Assembly: GCF_947623445.1 (NCBI RefSeq)
Contig: NC_135248.1
Location: 3,348,977 to 3,412,976, forward strand
DNA length: 64,000 nt
Direction of reading: 5' to 3'
Source: Clavelina lepadiformis
Taxonomy: Eukaryota; Chordata; Ascidiacea; Aplousobranchia; Clavelinidae
The notes beneath the pieces were generated by a model. That model did no database searches and was not told the origin of the DNA. It saw nothing but the letters and a program-made list of their open reading frames with translations. Positions 22,039-35,300 of the stretch are shown piece by piece; the stretch's first letter is position 1; every line of letters starts with the position of its first letter. The position numbers were made by a program, and so were the translations under genes.

Positions 22039-25000
22039 CTACGCCGATTCTTCTTTCGGTTTTTCGCCAACTCCGCCGGCTTTCTCGTAGATCAGAATGC
22101 TCACTTTTTTAGCTAAGGAATCGGCGTGTTCCTGCACGAGAAGATGTGACAGATTGAAAGTATGTTCATAAAAGATATGTCTATATCAGTATCTATTCAT
22201 TAGCAATCCTTCGGCTTTGACATGCAAACCGCCCACTATGAATCCTATTTACTCTATTTCTGTAATTTCTTAGAGTGTGTTTAATACTATTGGCCAAACT
22301 GTCAAAATAATTAATAGAACATAGAAATTATGGACAAATTCTACTTCTTACGGCGCTATCGTTTGCGCAACAATCTAGACATAGATACATGTTACTTTTT
22401 ACATCTCAGTCAGTCAAAAACGTGGTAAAACCACAAAACCATTTACCGTGACAAGAAAATTAGCTGAAATCAGCTTTTTACAATGTAGCTTATACTGTAA
22501 CTTTTCACCTGTGTGTCACTTTCAGCGTAAACACGGACAACGTCTTCTGTACCGGAGGGACGCACGAACGAACGACCATTGGGAAACAGGGCAACCAGTT
22601 TATCTATCTCTTCTTGGAGACCTTCTGGGCTTGTTGTTCGACGTTCCGAGTCTGTGGTTCTGATAACAGTTCTGTCTGCGACCTGGAAAAGTAATCACTT
22701 CACTATTATTGTTTGCAAATTAATCTGGGTTTTAAAATTTACTGTGATAGAGCGACCCATATTCCAGTATTGTAATATTATCGTATCATGTAAGACGTTA
22801 TTTGCACAGCTATATTGGTATTTGGCACACACAACAGACCGTTAAATATGGCAATTGCTCGAGTGGTACGTATAATTATGTTATAAGGTGTCAGGATAGC
22901 GTTCTTTTTCAAAAACATATATTCCTATACAACAAAACACGAAACACTCAATTGTTCGGTGCCAACTTTTCGTATTCACCAAACATCAAAGGTGCGACGT
23001 TTTTATGACATTAAAAAGGTATGCGTGTGCTTGGTAGACCAGTGCGAAGTTGTCATTTTCTTGTGTATTTTTCAACACTTTATTGGCTTGTAAAATCGAA
23101 AAAATACACAAGCTCGTTTCTTAAAACAACACAAAAGTTTCCGACTGCTTTTGGTGTTTTATAGGTCTTTAAAAACTTCAGCAACGCTTGTTCTTAAGCG
23201 TTCTGAAAGCTATTACGGTTTCCACGCAATCGAAAGGACATGTAGAAAACAGTTATTAATGCCAGCGGGTATGACGTTTCGCAGAATTATAAGCTGTAAA
23301 TACGTGTATGTGATGGTGATAGCGTATCTTTCATTTGGCAAGCTTTGATGTATCAGCTATTGACTGACTTGCTTTAGTTCTATGGAAGATCGGTATCCAA
23401 CATTTTCTAATTTTCTATACAGCTAAAGCCAAACAAGAATGGTAATAGCCATAAATCAACATTTCCGGTAATTGTTGTATGCGTTAGCCAGCTTACACGA
23501 TTTGACATTGCGTTGCAAATATCGTCCAATCTTGCTTAAACGCAGACTTGAATTTATAAGCCGCTCTTTTACCGTATTCCTATTGACAAATTTAATAAAA
23601 AATCGATTTTTCATTTATCGTGCGAGTCGTGCTTACAAGCTAACTGTTGATATCTTTTTTTCCGGTGTAAATCCTACTCCTCCAGCGCGTTGTTTATCGT
23701 GCGGGGACAGGACCCGCACATTCGCACAAATTCTGCAAACACTTGGTGCGTATTATAGAGAGACCAAACAGTAGATAAAAGCAGATAAGAAAATGTAGAG
23801 AAATTTGTAACAAACGATGTCATATTTCACGCTCAATAAACCAGCGAAAATCTTCAATCGCTACTTCTATTTGTCTATAGTTTAACGAACAGAAGAAATA
23901 ATACAATACCCAACAATGCCTATACATCACAATAGCACTCAGTAGCTAACCACACGTTGGTAATATTTTTTTAAATTTTATTTCAAATCATCCAGATTTA
24001 ATTGAATTTTATTGTAAACGGTAAAAAATTACTGTACATGTCTTACCGTAACTTTAAGCTGTCTGTTTGGCAAGTCGGTATATAGTTGCGCCCACTCACG
24101 TACAGACCAACCTTTGGCATGAAGGATTGCCTCGACTGCTAACATGTCGCTCATCGCATCGCCCACCGTCTAAAATCAATGAAATGCACGTTTTGATTCG
24201 GGTCTTTTGGGTGTCTCATAACTTTTGGGGGAGAGGTGTAGATACGATGCGGGGAATAGTATATGAAGTTAAGGCAGCAGGGATTCGAAAACTTAAGAAA
24301 ACCGTTAACTTATCTGCGGCTTTTTACCATGACGCCGCCGTGTCTCGACTCTAACAAATCTTGGCACATAAACAGCAAAGATACTATTTTTAGCAAATAG
24401 ACATGTGTATCGGGGGCGGAACAGAACGCCGAATGCTTATTGGTTGCTCTTCATAGCCGTCGATTTGAAACCAAACATTTTACAGTTTAACACACAATCG
24501 CTTTTCACTGTATGTTGCAATACCAAAACTGCAACTCGGTTACAAATATTTGAATGAGGGATCTTTAAGTAGCTACAACGCACATCAGACCGTGTTTGTT
24601 TTAACGAATGTTCGTTAAAATGGGCCTGTTTCTGGCATTTCAAACATTTGCTTTAATTTGCTGGTTACTTATTAACGTTGTTAAATCGGCCGGCAAATTA
24701 ATCGCTCTACTTGGCGTCGTTGTGTGCTCAGTAAATGACCTTGTTGATAACGTCCAAGAAGGTCTTTAACTTAATTGCTGCGTCTTTTTGTTTTGCAGGA
24801 AGTTTATCATCTTTGGCCGCCCTTTCAATAACATTACTGCATTCTTCTTTCACAGTGACCTACATTTGAAAACACAAAGAACAATTCAAAGCAATATGTG
24901 GTTGTGGTTTTATGGACTTTATAGGTCGACAGTTAATTAAACCATCTCTGTTAGTTAGCTAAGTAGGTTAAGAAAGATATACAGTACTGTATTACTGTAC

Positions 25001-27407
25001 CATGCTTTCTGGTGATTTCAACATTGTGTCCATTGCTTACCGTTCCGTGGCCATTCGCTTCAAAATAAACGCCGATATCAAATTCCACTGCTTTGTGATG
25101 AAGGTGTTTGACTCCAGTGCGAGCGCATGCCACCATTACATTCAATGTGTCGGTTACATATCTGGTGGAGTTGCCATTCGCATATGCTGTTTGCACCATA
25201 CCCAGTTTGACGTCCACTTTGGACTGCGAAGTAGAATTTTAATGCATCTGCCAACTAAATATCAGGCTGGAAAAGAATCCAACAACAATCACTTCACATC
25301 ATCCAACTAATTGATCAACAATAATTTAAATATAAGAACACGTTTGAAATATCAAGACTACCTCGTCGAGAAGTTCCTTGATGTACAATGTAATAAGAGA
25401 TGCGATCTTATCTCCATCAAGCAACACGAAGTTACAATCACAGTCAAGTGAATAATAAACAATTCTATCGGCGTCCCCATCAAATGAGGCATATCGGTGA
25501 AAAGGCTCCATGTTTAAGCCTGTTAAACATGGCCAGTTAAGTTTTGTAAACCCAAAGTTAGTTCCGTATTTGGAAGGGAAAAACCTCAAAAAGCTATCTT
25601 GCTTTCGGTGAATTCATGGTATGGAAAAATAAAACCAAAAGAGCCACTTGAATTCACTTGACATGCACTTTAAATTTTGTTGACCTCTGTTTCCCAGAAG
25701 TAAAAACTCAAACGAAAGTATTACAAGTGAAGGAAATGATAATATAATTGCCAAATAAATCGTTTTTTTTTCTTAAAATGCAACAAACCTATAGGAGCCC
25801 TCTGCTGTATTTTCACATAATCAGCTCCACATTTTTCATTAAGCTTCCCACATCCTTCACCGTCATTATGAATGATAATGTCAATGACGTTTGCACCTAT
25901 GTGCTCGTAAAGCTTGTTTAGTTTGGGTGCTCCTACACCATTTGCACAATCGACTGTCACGTTTGAATTCACAGGTGGCTGCAATAAAAATTAACATCAA
26001 AATCCGTAAAGGTCTTTCACATAAACCTGTTGATAACAATTGCACTAAAAAGGTAGCTGGATAAAAGTCTGGGACAATAAAGCACTTTAATGCAGCTTAT
26101 AAAGGCAGAACCAGTACACAACCACAAAGTACCTAACCGTAATTGATATGTCAATTTTACTTTCAGCATTCGAAAGGAACATTCATTATCACAAAAAATT
26201 ACACAATACATTCTGATCTACATCCAACATCTCATGCATTCCCACAAAAGGAAGATTTAATAAAATATGCAGGTCCGTGGTATACCTCGTTTACTAGAGT
26301 TTTAAAGGCACTGGAAAACCATTTATAATATGTGTCTTCGTCTGCATCTTTTACTCCATCATTATAACAAGAAACAATATAATGAAGTTGTGGTGTGGTT
26401 AGCAGGCCATAATTTCTGCATGTTCCACCTAATGCGGAAATGCCATCTTGAACTGCATTGCTTAGACTCAAACTGCTGGGCCTGGTAATGATAAAATTGC
26501 AAGTTATATCAATCTTTAACACTAAAGTATAAGATTGTGGTAAGATATAAATTGGTATCCAAGAATAACATTTTACTATACGGTATATTATAAAAAGTTA
26601 TGTAAAATACGCAAAACTTGAATCTAACTGTTTCCGAAGTAAACAGTTTAAATGTAATAAAACGCAAACACCCAAAGAGATTTGTGAAACTGAAAATCTA
26701 TATATCATATATGAGCTATTAATACTACAAATAATATACACGATTGACAAAGATGTTTCTATATACATATATGCTGTACCTAGTATCTCTTGCAAGAAGA
26801 ATTGTAGCTGTCTGAGACAAATCAATGTTCTCCTTGGCAACAATTTTTTTCAGTTCTTTCACCAGATCATCATTGCTGGCATTGGCGAGGCCTGTTGCAA
26901 TGACTTCCCATGACTCCACCAGCATCTCACCGCATGGGTCAATTAATTTCACTCCATTATCTAGCTGAAATGAAATTTTTGGGGCACATATGAATATCAG
27001 TCTTATACAGGAAATTATGAACAGTATGGTTATCCTTCAGGAAATACCTTACACCATTAACAGCTGTACATAAATATTAAAAAGTTAATTTTTTGACAGC
27101 TATATATTCACTTTTTACATGGCAGCTTTTCCAAAGCGTAACTAAACATTGCATTTCAACTATTGCATTCAGAGCACAATAAGTTTACCACTGGATTATG
27201 AGATGCGGTAACCATAACTCCTATTGCCGATTTGAGCATCTTTGACCTGAGGACAGCCAGCATACCCATTCTGAAAAAGATATGGTCCATCTTTGAAGCT
27301 TTACCCCTGAATCCAGCCGTACCGTATGCCATTGCCTGTTTATCTGGCTTGGAATGGACTTCAGCAAGTTTAAGGATCGGTATTTCTTGCAGCAAAGGAG
27401 AATCCAT
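22039..27407 (-). CDS. PGM3: Phosphoacetylglucosamine mutase (10 exons)
   Basis: Minus-strand exons: 27407-27189, 26964-26780, 26481-26286, 25978-25789, 25519-25362, 25223-25041, 24859-24740, 24169-24047, 22682-22509 and 22131-22039, all with GT-AG borders and continuous frame, about 546 residues (human AGM1 is 542). It has the catalytic phosphoserine loop TASHNP (Ser69), YGTAGFR near the start, the Mg-binding loop DGDADR (Asp277, Asp279, Asp281), the substrate segment FEANGHGT and the phosphate-binding [14 protein letters not shown]. The enzyme converts GlcNAc-6-phosphate to GlcNAc-1-phosphate for UDP-GlcNAc synthesis (glycosylation, chitin or cellulose-tunic matrix). After GHGT the exon 6/7 junction lacks about five residues compared with the human LFS segment. 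The start ATG at 27407 is the only one in the first exon before the YGTAGFR motif. Confidence 0.95.
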
Positions 27408-28237
27408 TGCTAATTTAGTAGTTAGAAGATCCCAACAAGAATTCCTACCTCACCAATTAACTGGAAAAGTTTTAAAAGACAACACAAAATGTATTAATCT
27501 GGCACCATACTACTATATTACTCGCATTCTGCTAGCAAGGCTTATCAGATTTACTGTTAGTCTAGCTTCTAAAAATATAACTTTTTAATATAAGATTTTG
27601 TAAAATATTATGAGAATTAAGCTACCACGTGATTTTAGTAACTCCAGAAATTTTTCCCAAATTTCCCAGAATTGTTTTTAATTTTTCCCAATCCCGATTA
27701 AAATACTTACAACATGGCAAGACATTCATCTCTCTACTTGTATAATTGCTTTTCTTTTTACTACACTATTACAGTGATAAACAAAGAAATCGAACATTTA
27801 CAAGCCTTACTCATCCAAAAATCAAAAGAGGTAGCCAGCATTGTTACACCATTAAGCATTCAAATGAAATGAAGCCATAGTGATGTCATAAACACGAATC
27901 TCACTTCATATATCCGAAATTTCACTGGTAGCTTATTAGAAGGCTTAAGTAATGTAAATTGTAGTGCAGGTAGAGATTTTAAGTACTAAGTCGCAATTTG
28001 CAACAACTTGTGATAAATATCAGTTGTGAAATCATTTTAGCTGCTGCTTCACAATTGTGCTTATACAAAAATTCGTTTTTAATATGTACAGTTGACATTT
28101 TCAATATACGTTTGAAAAACACAGGTATAAAACAAACGCTTTTATGTAGTTATTAAGCTATTTCAATCACCCTGGGGCATAAAATTAATGCATCACTTTT
28201 GAGAGGTGCAGGTGAAAAAAAAAGATTGAACATCACT
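27408..28237. other. Upstream region of PGM3
   Basis: AT-rich, with no gene recognised. It presumably contains the PGM3 promoter on the minus strand. Confidence 0.4.
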
Positions 28238-28342
28238 GGTCTAGTATACAAATACACAATCAGATGACATCACAATTTGAGTAGCTGGGGTGTAGTATAC
28301 AAATGTATCTTATGATAGTGTACTTGTATGCTAGCCTAGACC
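28238..28342. repeat. Dispersed ~105-bp element, copy 4 (ggtctag family)
   Basis: Starts ggtctagtatacaaatacac, contains the shared gatgacatcac and gagtagctgggg blocks and ends gtgtacttgtatgctagcctagacc, a roughly inverted version of its start. No clean target duplication was found, only a shared ACT at the borders. Confidence 0.6.
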
Positions 28343-30525
28343 ACTCATATCTGTCTATTGACTAACTTCATTAATTTGGTTAGAATACATGTCGATAGCC
28401 TAGCCCTAGCCTATATTGCACAAATTGTTTCCGCCATCAAAGCACCTTGAAGCATCAGCCTACCGGTATCAATTAACAATTTTGAAGGTATTTCTACATT
28501 TTCCAGGTAACAAGCAATGAGAGTCCATAAAGAACTATTCCAGCCAAAAACAATAAGTGCTAACGCGGAGGCATCTACATTCTACATGCATGATGCAAGC
28601 GCCCATCATACAAATCCCGCCAGACCAGGCTGACGGGCACAAACGTTCTAATCTAACCAGCACGCTTAACCATCGCAGCATTTAACTAACAACAACTAAA
28701 GACTTCAAAAAATTACGCGTGCACCTTGCGGTATGCTTGTAACTTAGGAATTAGTTTGTGGGTTTGGTGGCCATGCTAACCTACCATCTTATAGCACAAT
28801 TCTTTTATTGCCTTCTTGCATGTTTTTTTAAGCCCTTGGGCTTTTTTACTTTTTTCCTGCTCGTTAATTGTTCGTGAGCATGTGTTTTATTGTGCTATAA
28901 CCACAACGATTAGCATCGTAACTTTCGCTCCGCACAGTTAATGGCAAAAAATTAACAATACAATACATGGCTAACAATACAATACATGGCTACTAACATT
29001 AACATAAAACTTCGTTAAGCTTCCCATAATTAGTTTAAAATACTTTTGAATGGAGTTCTGCTAGAATACCTGTTTGACAAAATCAGTGAAATATATTTAG
29101 CGGTTGCGATTATTAACGCACTACATCTTATTTTGAGTTGCAGTTAGATTAAATAAAGCAAAAAAAACAACATCAAAAGCGTTAAAAAGATTATTCAAAT
29201 ATATTCACGAAACAAAGAAAATAAATTTGTGCTTGTTTGTTTCATACCTAAGGTTTTGCAGACATAGAAATCACAATTGGTTGAAATTGGAAAATTTCAT
29301 CATTCATTAGAATTAGATGAATTATTCTATTGAAGGAGAAAGGCTTCGTGCTGAGAACATTGGTGGATTATGTTTATACCTTTTGTCAACTTGCTGACTT
29401 GTGAACTCGTAGAATGGCTATAAAAAGTGTGATGTTTAATAGCGAAAAGGGTAGGTTGCAACGCTCAAGTTTTGTTCAAAGCTGTATCAGAGTGTTACTT
29501 CCAACTGCCTAGCCGCTTGCAGAGAAATTAAAAGAAGTCTTTTATAGAATTGAAAACTGTCATGATTGTTGTAATTTTAGTTAGCCTGTTTAAAGACGTA
29601 CAAATCTTTAAACAAAACCTTTTTCTAAAGTACACTGAACGTTTTATTCCATATTCGCAGTGAAGCCAGACTGCAGAGTTTGGCAAAAGCGCACTCAATA
29701 TTGCTTTTTATGAGCTACGCTGCACTTAAGATACATTGTTTTGCGCTTAACGGCTTGCTCACAGCTTCCATGCAATCAATTTTCAATGATTTAAATATTG
29801 AATATGTTAAACGGTTTACAGTGTACTTGTACACCTAAGTGCACACTTCAATTGCGTCTGAGCATTTTTGCGCACTGCACTTATCATTTTTGGTTCTTTG
29901 GTGCACTTAAGGTCTTGCTGAAAACGGCCATACTATGCAGTCCGGCAGTTGGGGACGTTTTTTTACCGCTCTTTTAAATTGGACCCCACGCACAAACGCA
30001 CTTTAACTTGTCCTAGCCTACTTGCAAAATTGCATCGATCAAATAAAATACACAAAACCGAACGCGTTGCAAAGGAGGTGTATTTCAAAACTATTTTTAA
30101 AAAACTTTTTGTGTTTTTATGTAAACTATAATCCAGAGTGGAAAGCATGACAATTGCACCCTCGAGATTTTTCAAGACTGTGCTTGATGCACCCCAACGT
30201 CAATGTCCCCTATTTTTAAGAGAGAAATTGCACATTTGTTAAGGCTAGTTCAGTGCAGGCTGAAAAATGCACCTGGTACACCATTTTTAACCCGGTGCAG
30301 CCCGATTTTAGTCGTCCAACACCCATGAGATCTCGTGGAAAAGTGCCATGCTTTCCAGCTAGGATTATAGTCCTATCAATGTTTTTTATGATTACAATTT
30401 ATAAATTTGCCATTGTTGCTGATAGTAGAACCTACAGCTTTCAACACATTTCATTAAGTTTAGAGTATTGGATTACTATACATGGATACAGTAAGAATAA
30501 AATAAACAAAGTGTTTCACTGTATG
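28343..30525. other. Intergenic region
   Basis: No gene seen. A short tandem duplication of acaatacaatacatggcta is at about 28965-29000. A run of gtgcacttaag-like words occurs around 29700-29920 without a clear unit. Confidence 0.35.
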
Positions 30526-30722
30526 TAGGCCACGCACCCTGTTGTTAAAGATAGGTGGTTAGGTTAGGAGACTGGGTATGCAAAAAGTTGATTTTAACTA
30601 TTTAAGGTTTATTGGAGTTAGATTTAGGTTAGGTTTCAGTTACTACTTTCTAACATTTAAGTTAGGCTAACAACAAACTGTGAAAAAAAAGCTTCAAACC
30701 TTGTAATAGTGGCAGCCTAAAC
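30526..30722. repeat. Dispersed ~200-bp repeat family B, copy 1
   Basis: Aligns with 43795-44000 along its length (cacgca-ccc-gttgttaaaga, ggtatgcaaaa-ttgattttagctattt, gaagttagattcagatta, agtaacagcc) and with a shorter piece at 36050-36150. It has no ORF and is an old interspersed repeat of unknown class. Confidence 0.55.
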
Positions 30723-30774
30723 TATCAATCTTCTTTTAGAGGCATAGCTAAGTGGCCTGACTAAAAAGTAGGAC

Positions 30775-30890
30775 ACTTTATTGACAAGAAATCGTGCGTA
30801 CAAACATGTAAATTTTGAAAGTGATGACATGCTCTGAAGCCTGAATTCTTTATTTATTATAAATTGGTGTTCAAAGAACTAACTTTTGTC
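30775..30890. repeat. Dispersed ~100-bp repeat family C, copy 1
   Basis: Shares gatgacatgctctgaa, attctttatttattataaattgg and gttcaa-aac words, in the same order, with 47095-47195. It lies just downstream of family B copy 1, so B and C may be parts of one longer element. Confidence 0.5.
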
Positions 30891-31213
30891 TGTTTGTTTA
30901 TTATAAATCTACGTGGAGAGAAAAAATGTGTGCACGTTGATGAATCTTGTGCATACAACTTCCACACTTTCCACTATGGATAAGGGGCCTTGCTAACTGT
31001 TGTCTAATTGACTCAGCAATTCCTAGCGCAGGCCCTCTTTGCAGTTATAGGAATATTGGAATTACAGTATTGGTAAAGTGTATGCAGGTGTTCTCACTTT
31101 ATGTGTACGGTTGTGTAAAACCTAAACATCTAATTATTTTGTAATTATATATCAAATACAATAAACAACTTAAGTTAATTTAAAAAAAAGTCATCTGGAA
31201 ACAAGAGTTAAAT

Positions 31214-31503
31214 GTTGCCTCGGTAGCCGAGTGGTTAGATAATAATGTGGCCTCAGTATTCGATACTCAGTGGCACTACCGTTGTAATGCCTTTGGGCAA
31301 GGTTTTAACGACATTTGCTGTTCTTAGTGGTGGTGATGAACTATTCCAAATTGGGCAATACAGTACATTACAAAAATCAAAACCACAAATAAAATGTGTG
31401 TATCACTTGGAACTTGCGCAACAGCTAGGCCAGCAACTGGGTATCGAGCGGTGAGGAACCATCGTCAAGTTCAAGTCGTGCAAATAATTTCTTTAGTCAT
31501 AGG
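31214..31503 (+). mobile_element. tRNA-derived SINE, full-length-like copy
   Basis: The head resembles a tRNA 5' half and contains an A-box-like TAGCCGAGTGGTTAGA at 31223-31238. It is followed by a body with tgtaatgcctttgggcaagg, a motif similar to the conserved central segment of many deuterostome SINEs, and an aggataaagatta tail. The body and tail align with 47890-48125. It is not a functional tRNA gene: no cloverleaf can be closed. Confidence 0.6.
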
Positions 31504-32307
31504 ATAAAGATTATCATACCGTACTAATTATAATGGCAAATTAATTAGAAGTAAACACTTTCTTACCGCCATTGCATTCTGCAGACTAGAAAGTCAACAA
31601 TCTGACAAAATATTCCAATTTCACACAGGATTTCACGAAAATTAGCAGATGCTGCATTCTTTTCAAAGTTTTTATTTGTAACTAAAGGTCAGTTGTATTC
31701 CAGATTGTGCATGAGGTTGCAAACTTTCCAGTGTGGAACTCTTTACGGGCTGACTCACTCTCTTAAACTTCTGTCAAATTTTTGAAAAATTGCTTTGTCT
31801 GTCGATCATGCATTAAGTTACATGATGTATGTTTTATATCATATATATAGACTATCAACTAAAATTATTAGTGCAACTTACAAAATTAATTTAGTTTCAT
31901 GTTACTTTGTTGTGAGAATACCTTTCATTTGGTATTAACTTAATTCTTGTACACACATAGCAGTCACTTGTGAATATTAACACAAGTCTCTTGGCAAAAA
32001 GGAATTTACTTATTGCAGAGCTGCTGTTTTGGATGAAACTAAGCTAACTATTATACCCAAAAGACACAATTTATGGATAGAATATTAAAGATATATACTG
32101 TGCCTTAATATTCATGCCAAGTGTCAACTACAGATATCAAAAAATGTGTCTCCTGTTACAAAAACTGCATCTGCAAAATTGCATTACTTTTTAACTTATC
32201 CTCATATATTTATAATTGCCTTGTTGACTGAATGCTTGCGTTGTATTTAAGCTACCATTTCAAATTATATTTATATATATATTAAGACTTCAATATGTGC
32301 CTGTAAA
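31504..32307. other. Upstream region of OTUD5
   Basis: AT-rich, with TATATA-type runs (31840-31850, 32270-32282). No gene or repeat recognised. It should contain the OTUD5 promoter. Confidence 0.4.
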
Positions 32308-35300
32308 ATGACTATTTTACCAAAAAAGAAAACTGGAAAGGACAAAACAGCCACAGAGCAAGGAAGCCATGATCATCATAGCAGTAATCATCAAAGCCAC
32401 CACACTGTGAATATAGAAATACATGAATTAGAATAATTACATCAGATATATTTAAATCTATACCAAGTTTTCTATATACCTTGATATATTCTTGCTGCCT
32501 TTATATACCCTAATGTTTTTTATTAACTATCGATATAATAGTTGATCGATATAATAATAAATGATAGGCCTGTATTTGCTATAACGGCATTTGTATTTAA
32601 TTGATTTCTATTATTTTTTTTTTAATTTTAGATTTCTGATAACAGAGCTCGGTTAGAACCTGTTTCAGTTCGTACATCTTCTCATTCAAGTAATGCAGGC
32701 GATGAAAGGCACAGGACAAATAGGATAAGACATTCAACGGAATTTGTAACACTGCCCAGCTCAGCAGATGGAGCACCATCTGCTTCTTCACACGGAGCTG
32801 CTTTTGATAATGAAGAGAATGTACAAGCTTGTGTCGTTGATGCGAAGCCTTTAAACAGGACGCAAGCCGTTAATGCTGACATAAGTGACGGCATCAAGCA
32901 ACCTTCGACAGATGCTGCTTGTGCAAGCACTGACTCTAGCTCAATGGTTACAAAGCGCAGACATGGTAGACTCTCACCACACACTCAGCCGTACACTAGA
33001 ACTAAACCAACGAGATGTTCCAACACTGTAACCGATAACAGCGCTTGCTGTAGTTCCGCTGCATCTACTTCATCATACCACCATACCGCTTCACGAAGAC
33101 ATCTTCCAATCGAAGAACGCAGACCTAATTCACCGTCAATTCCTCTTAATGCTAACAACTCCGCTAGAAATGCACGCCGTCGTCAGAGATCGAGAACTGA
33201 TGGTAAAGATGATAAGGGTGGAAATAATTCTGATGACGAACATGACGCTACGCGGTTAAGGCATTTAAACCAAGGAGTTGATTTTGAAGAGGTAGAGTGG
33301 ATTTTGTATTAAGCAGCTGTGGGTATAAATCATGCACCACGATAGTGTTAGTCATATAATATTTATATAATAATGTTTTGAGTGATCTATCATAGCTAAC
33401 ATAGGCAACACACTGTAGCCTCTATGGTATTTTTAGTAAGAATTAAGAATTGAAAAATTAAACAATTACTAAAATTTACAAATCCAATAAAATCCCAATC
33501 AATAACTTTCAAGGGAATCGAGAGTTTGATGGCGATTGTACCCTTTTATAGTTCCTTCAGTGGTAGATGTGTTAGGTTATGTTTTATTGTTAAAATGTAA
33601 CATAGATATTCACTATTTATATGAATTTACAGCTTGAAATTAAATTTGCAAGAGCTTTAAAGGAAATTAGAGGTTTCCACATCAAAGAAATGGTAGAAGA
33701 TGGAGCATGCCTTTTCCGCGCTGTTGGTACGTTGCACAACAGTTTCACTAAAAATTCTCGATAATCGTGATTAAAGATTTGTGAATTGCATGATGTATAT
33801 TACTCTTATTACAGCTGAACAGGTTTATGGTGATCAGAACATGCATGATGAAGTAAGGAGAAATTGTATGGACTACATGGTGAGTATATTGTAGCGTATT
33901 GTATAAATCTGCAACTAATATTATATAGTGCACGGTAATTGAACTGAAGCTGACATCTAGCCAAGGCCTGTTAGCCAGGTTACTTTATTAAAATGTTGAG
34001 TTGAAAAGAGTGGAGTTAAAAGGTTTTCACCGTTTTCGTAAACATCTGCAAGTGATAATGTTAGAGTCATGCCATGATGTGTTGAAATCAAATACTGTAC
34101 AACAGAATGATAACAAGCAAAGTATAGCATAAATCATTGCAAAGTAAAAAAAAACGTTTTATGCATTAATAATATGCCAGCACTCACTGATATGTCATGT
34201 CCAATTTGTCCAGTTTATTTTAAAATTTATGCACACACTTTTGTTCAGATAGTTTATATCTGTTGCACTAATCGAAGATAATCAGTTTCTATCTCTTGCT
34301 TTTGACATGTTTGTTGTTCATATATAATGTCAAGTTATGAACACATTCCAAACAGCAAGGACCACACTTCTGTAACAAAGTATTTAATGCAGTTAAATCT
34401 TTAAAGTCAGTTCATCCTTAGTCCTGCAGGCTGCAGCTATTTGATTTCATTATTTTTTTATTCTCATACCATGCGGTTTTGTTGAATTGGAGCTAACAGA
34501 AAATGAGTACGGTTAGTTATAATCACATACTTATTTCGTATTTACTCCAAAATACCCTTTTTACAGGGAAATTTCATGATTTAAAGTAGAAAATATGAAA
34601 AAGTACTATAATTGTTTGAGTATTAAATATATAAACGAGCAAGTCTGTTTTTACTCCTGCACTTGTCTCCATACTTGTTGTTGAGTTTTGTGTTGTTTTT
34701 GATAATTGGTGTTGGTACTTCATAGAAAAAAAGTCAGAAAGAATTATTTGTTCATTGACATTTTTTAATTTACAGGAAATTAGTCTATGCAGTCTTAACC
34801 ATCATTTAGATTAACCTTTAAAAGTAACAACATAAACTGTGTCAAGTTTATCATGACACTATCGCCTTGAACACCAAGTATAATTTCAACTTATTAACAA
34901 ATAGAACTTTTTATAAGACTATTTTTGTTCATTTCCTTCTAACCACATTTCCCAAATTGCTTTCTTGTAATTCTTTTTTGCACAGAACTTGAAATACTTG
35001 CTATGACCAGTCAAGTCAAAAGGTTTTAGCACAAAATTCAAAACTTACCCTGTTGTGTACTTGCCAAGCAGGTTACCTGCATATTTTTGCAGCTAAATTA
35101 TCTTGAAAATGTTGTCACATTTATTTTTACACTTTTGTCATGGCAGAGTGTAGCTTTTTGTGCCACATTCGTGTACAGCTGGGTATAAATTGAAAGCTTG
35201 TTATCGATCTCTTGTGAAAGATGATGCTTGTTGATAAGGAGAAATGAAGTAATTTATTTCAACTATGATAACATTAAAGTTCACATTTTGTTGGTGTGGT

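Noticed and set aside
31214-31300. A functional tRNA-Ser/Leu gene
   Set aside because: Only an A-box-like 5' half is present; no anticodon arm, B box at the right distance or acceptor stem closure. It is the head of a SINE.
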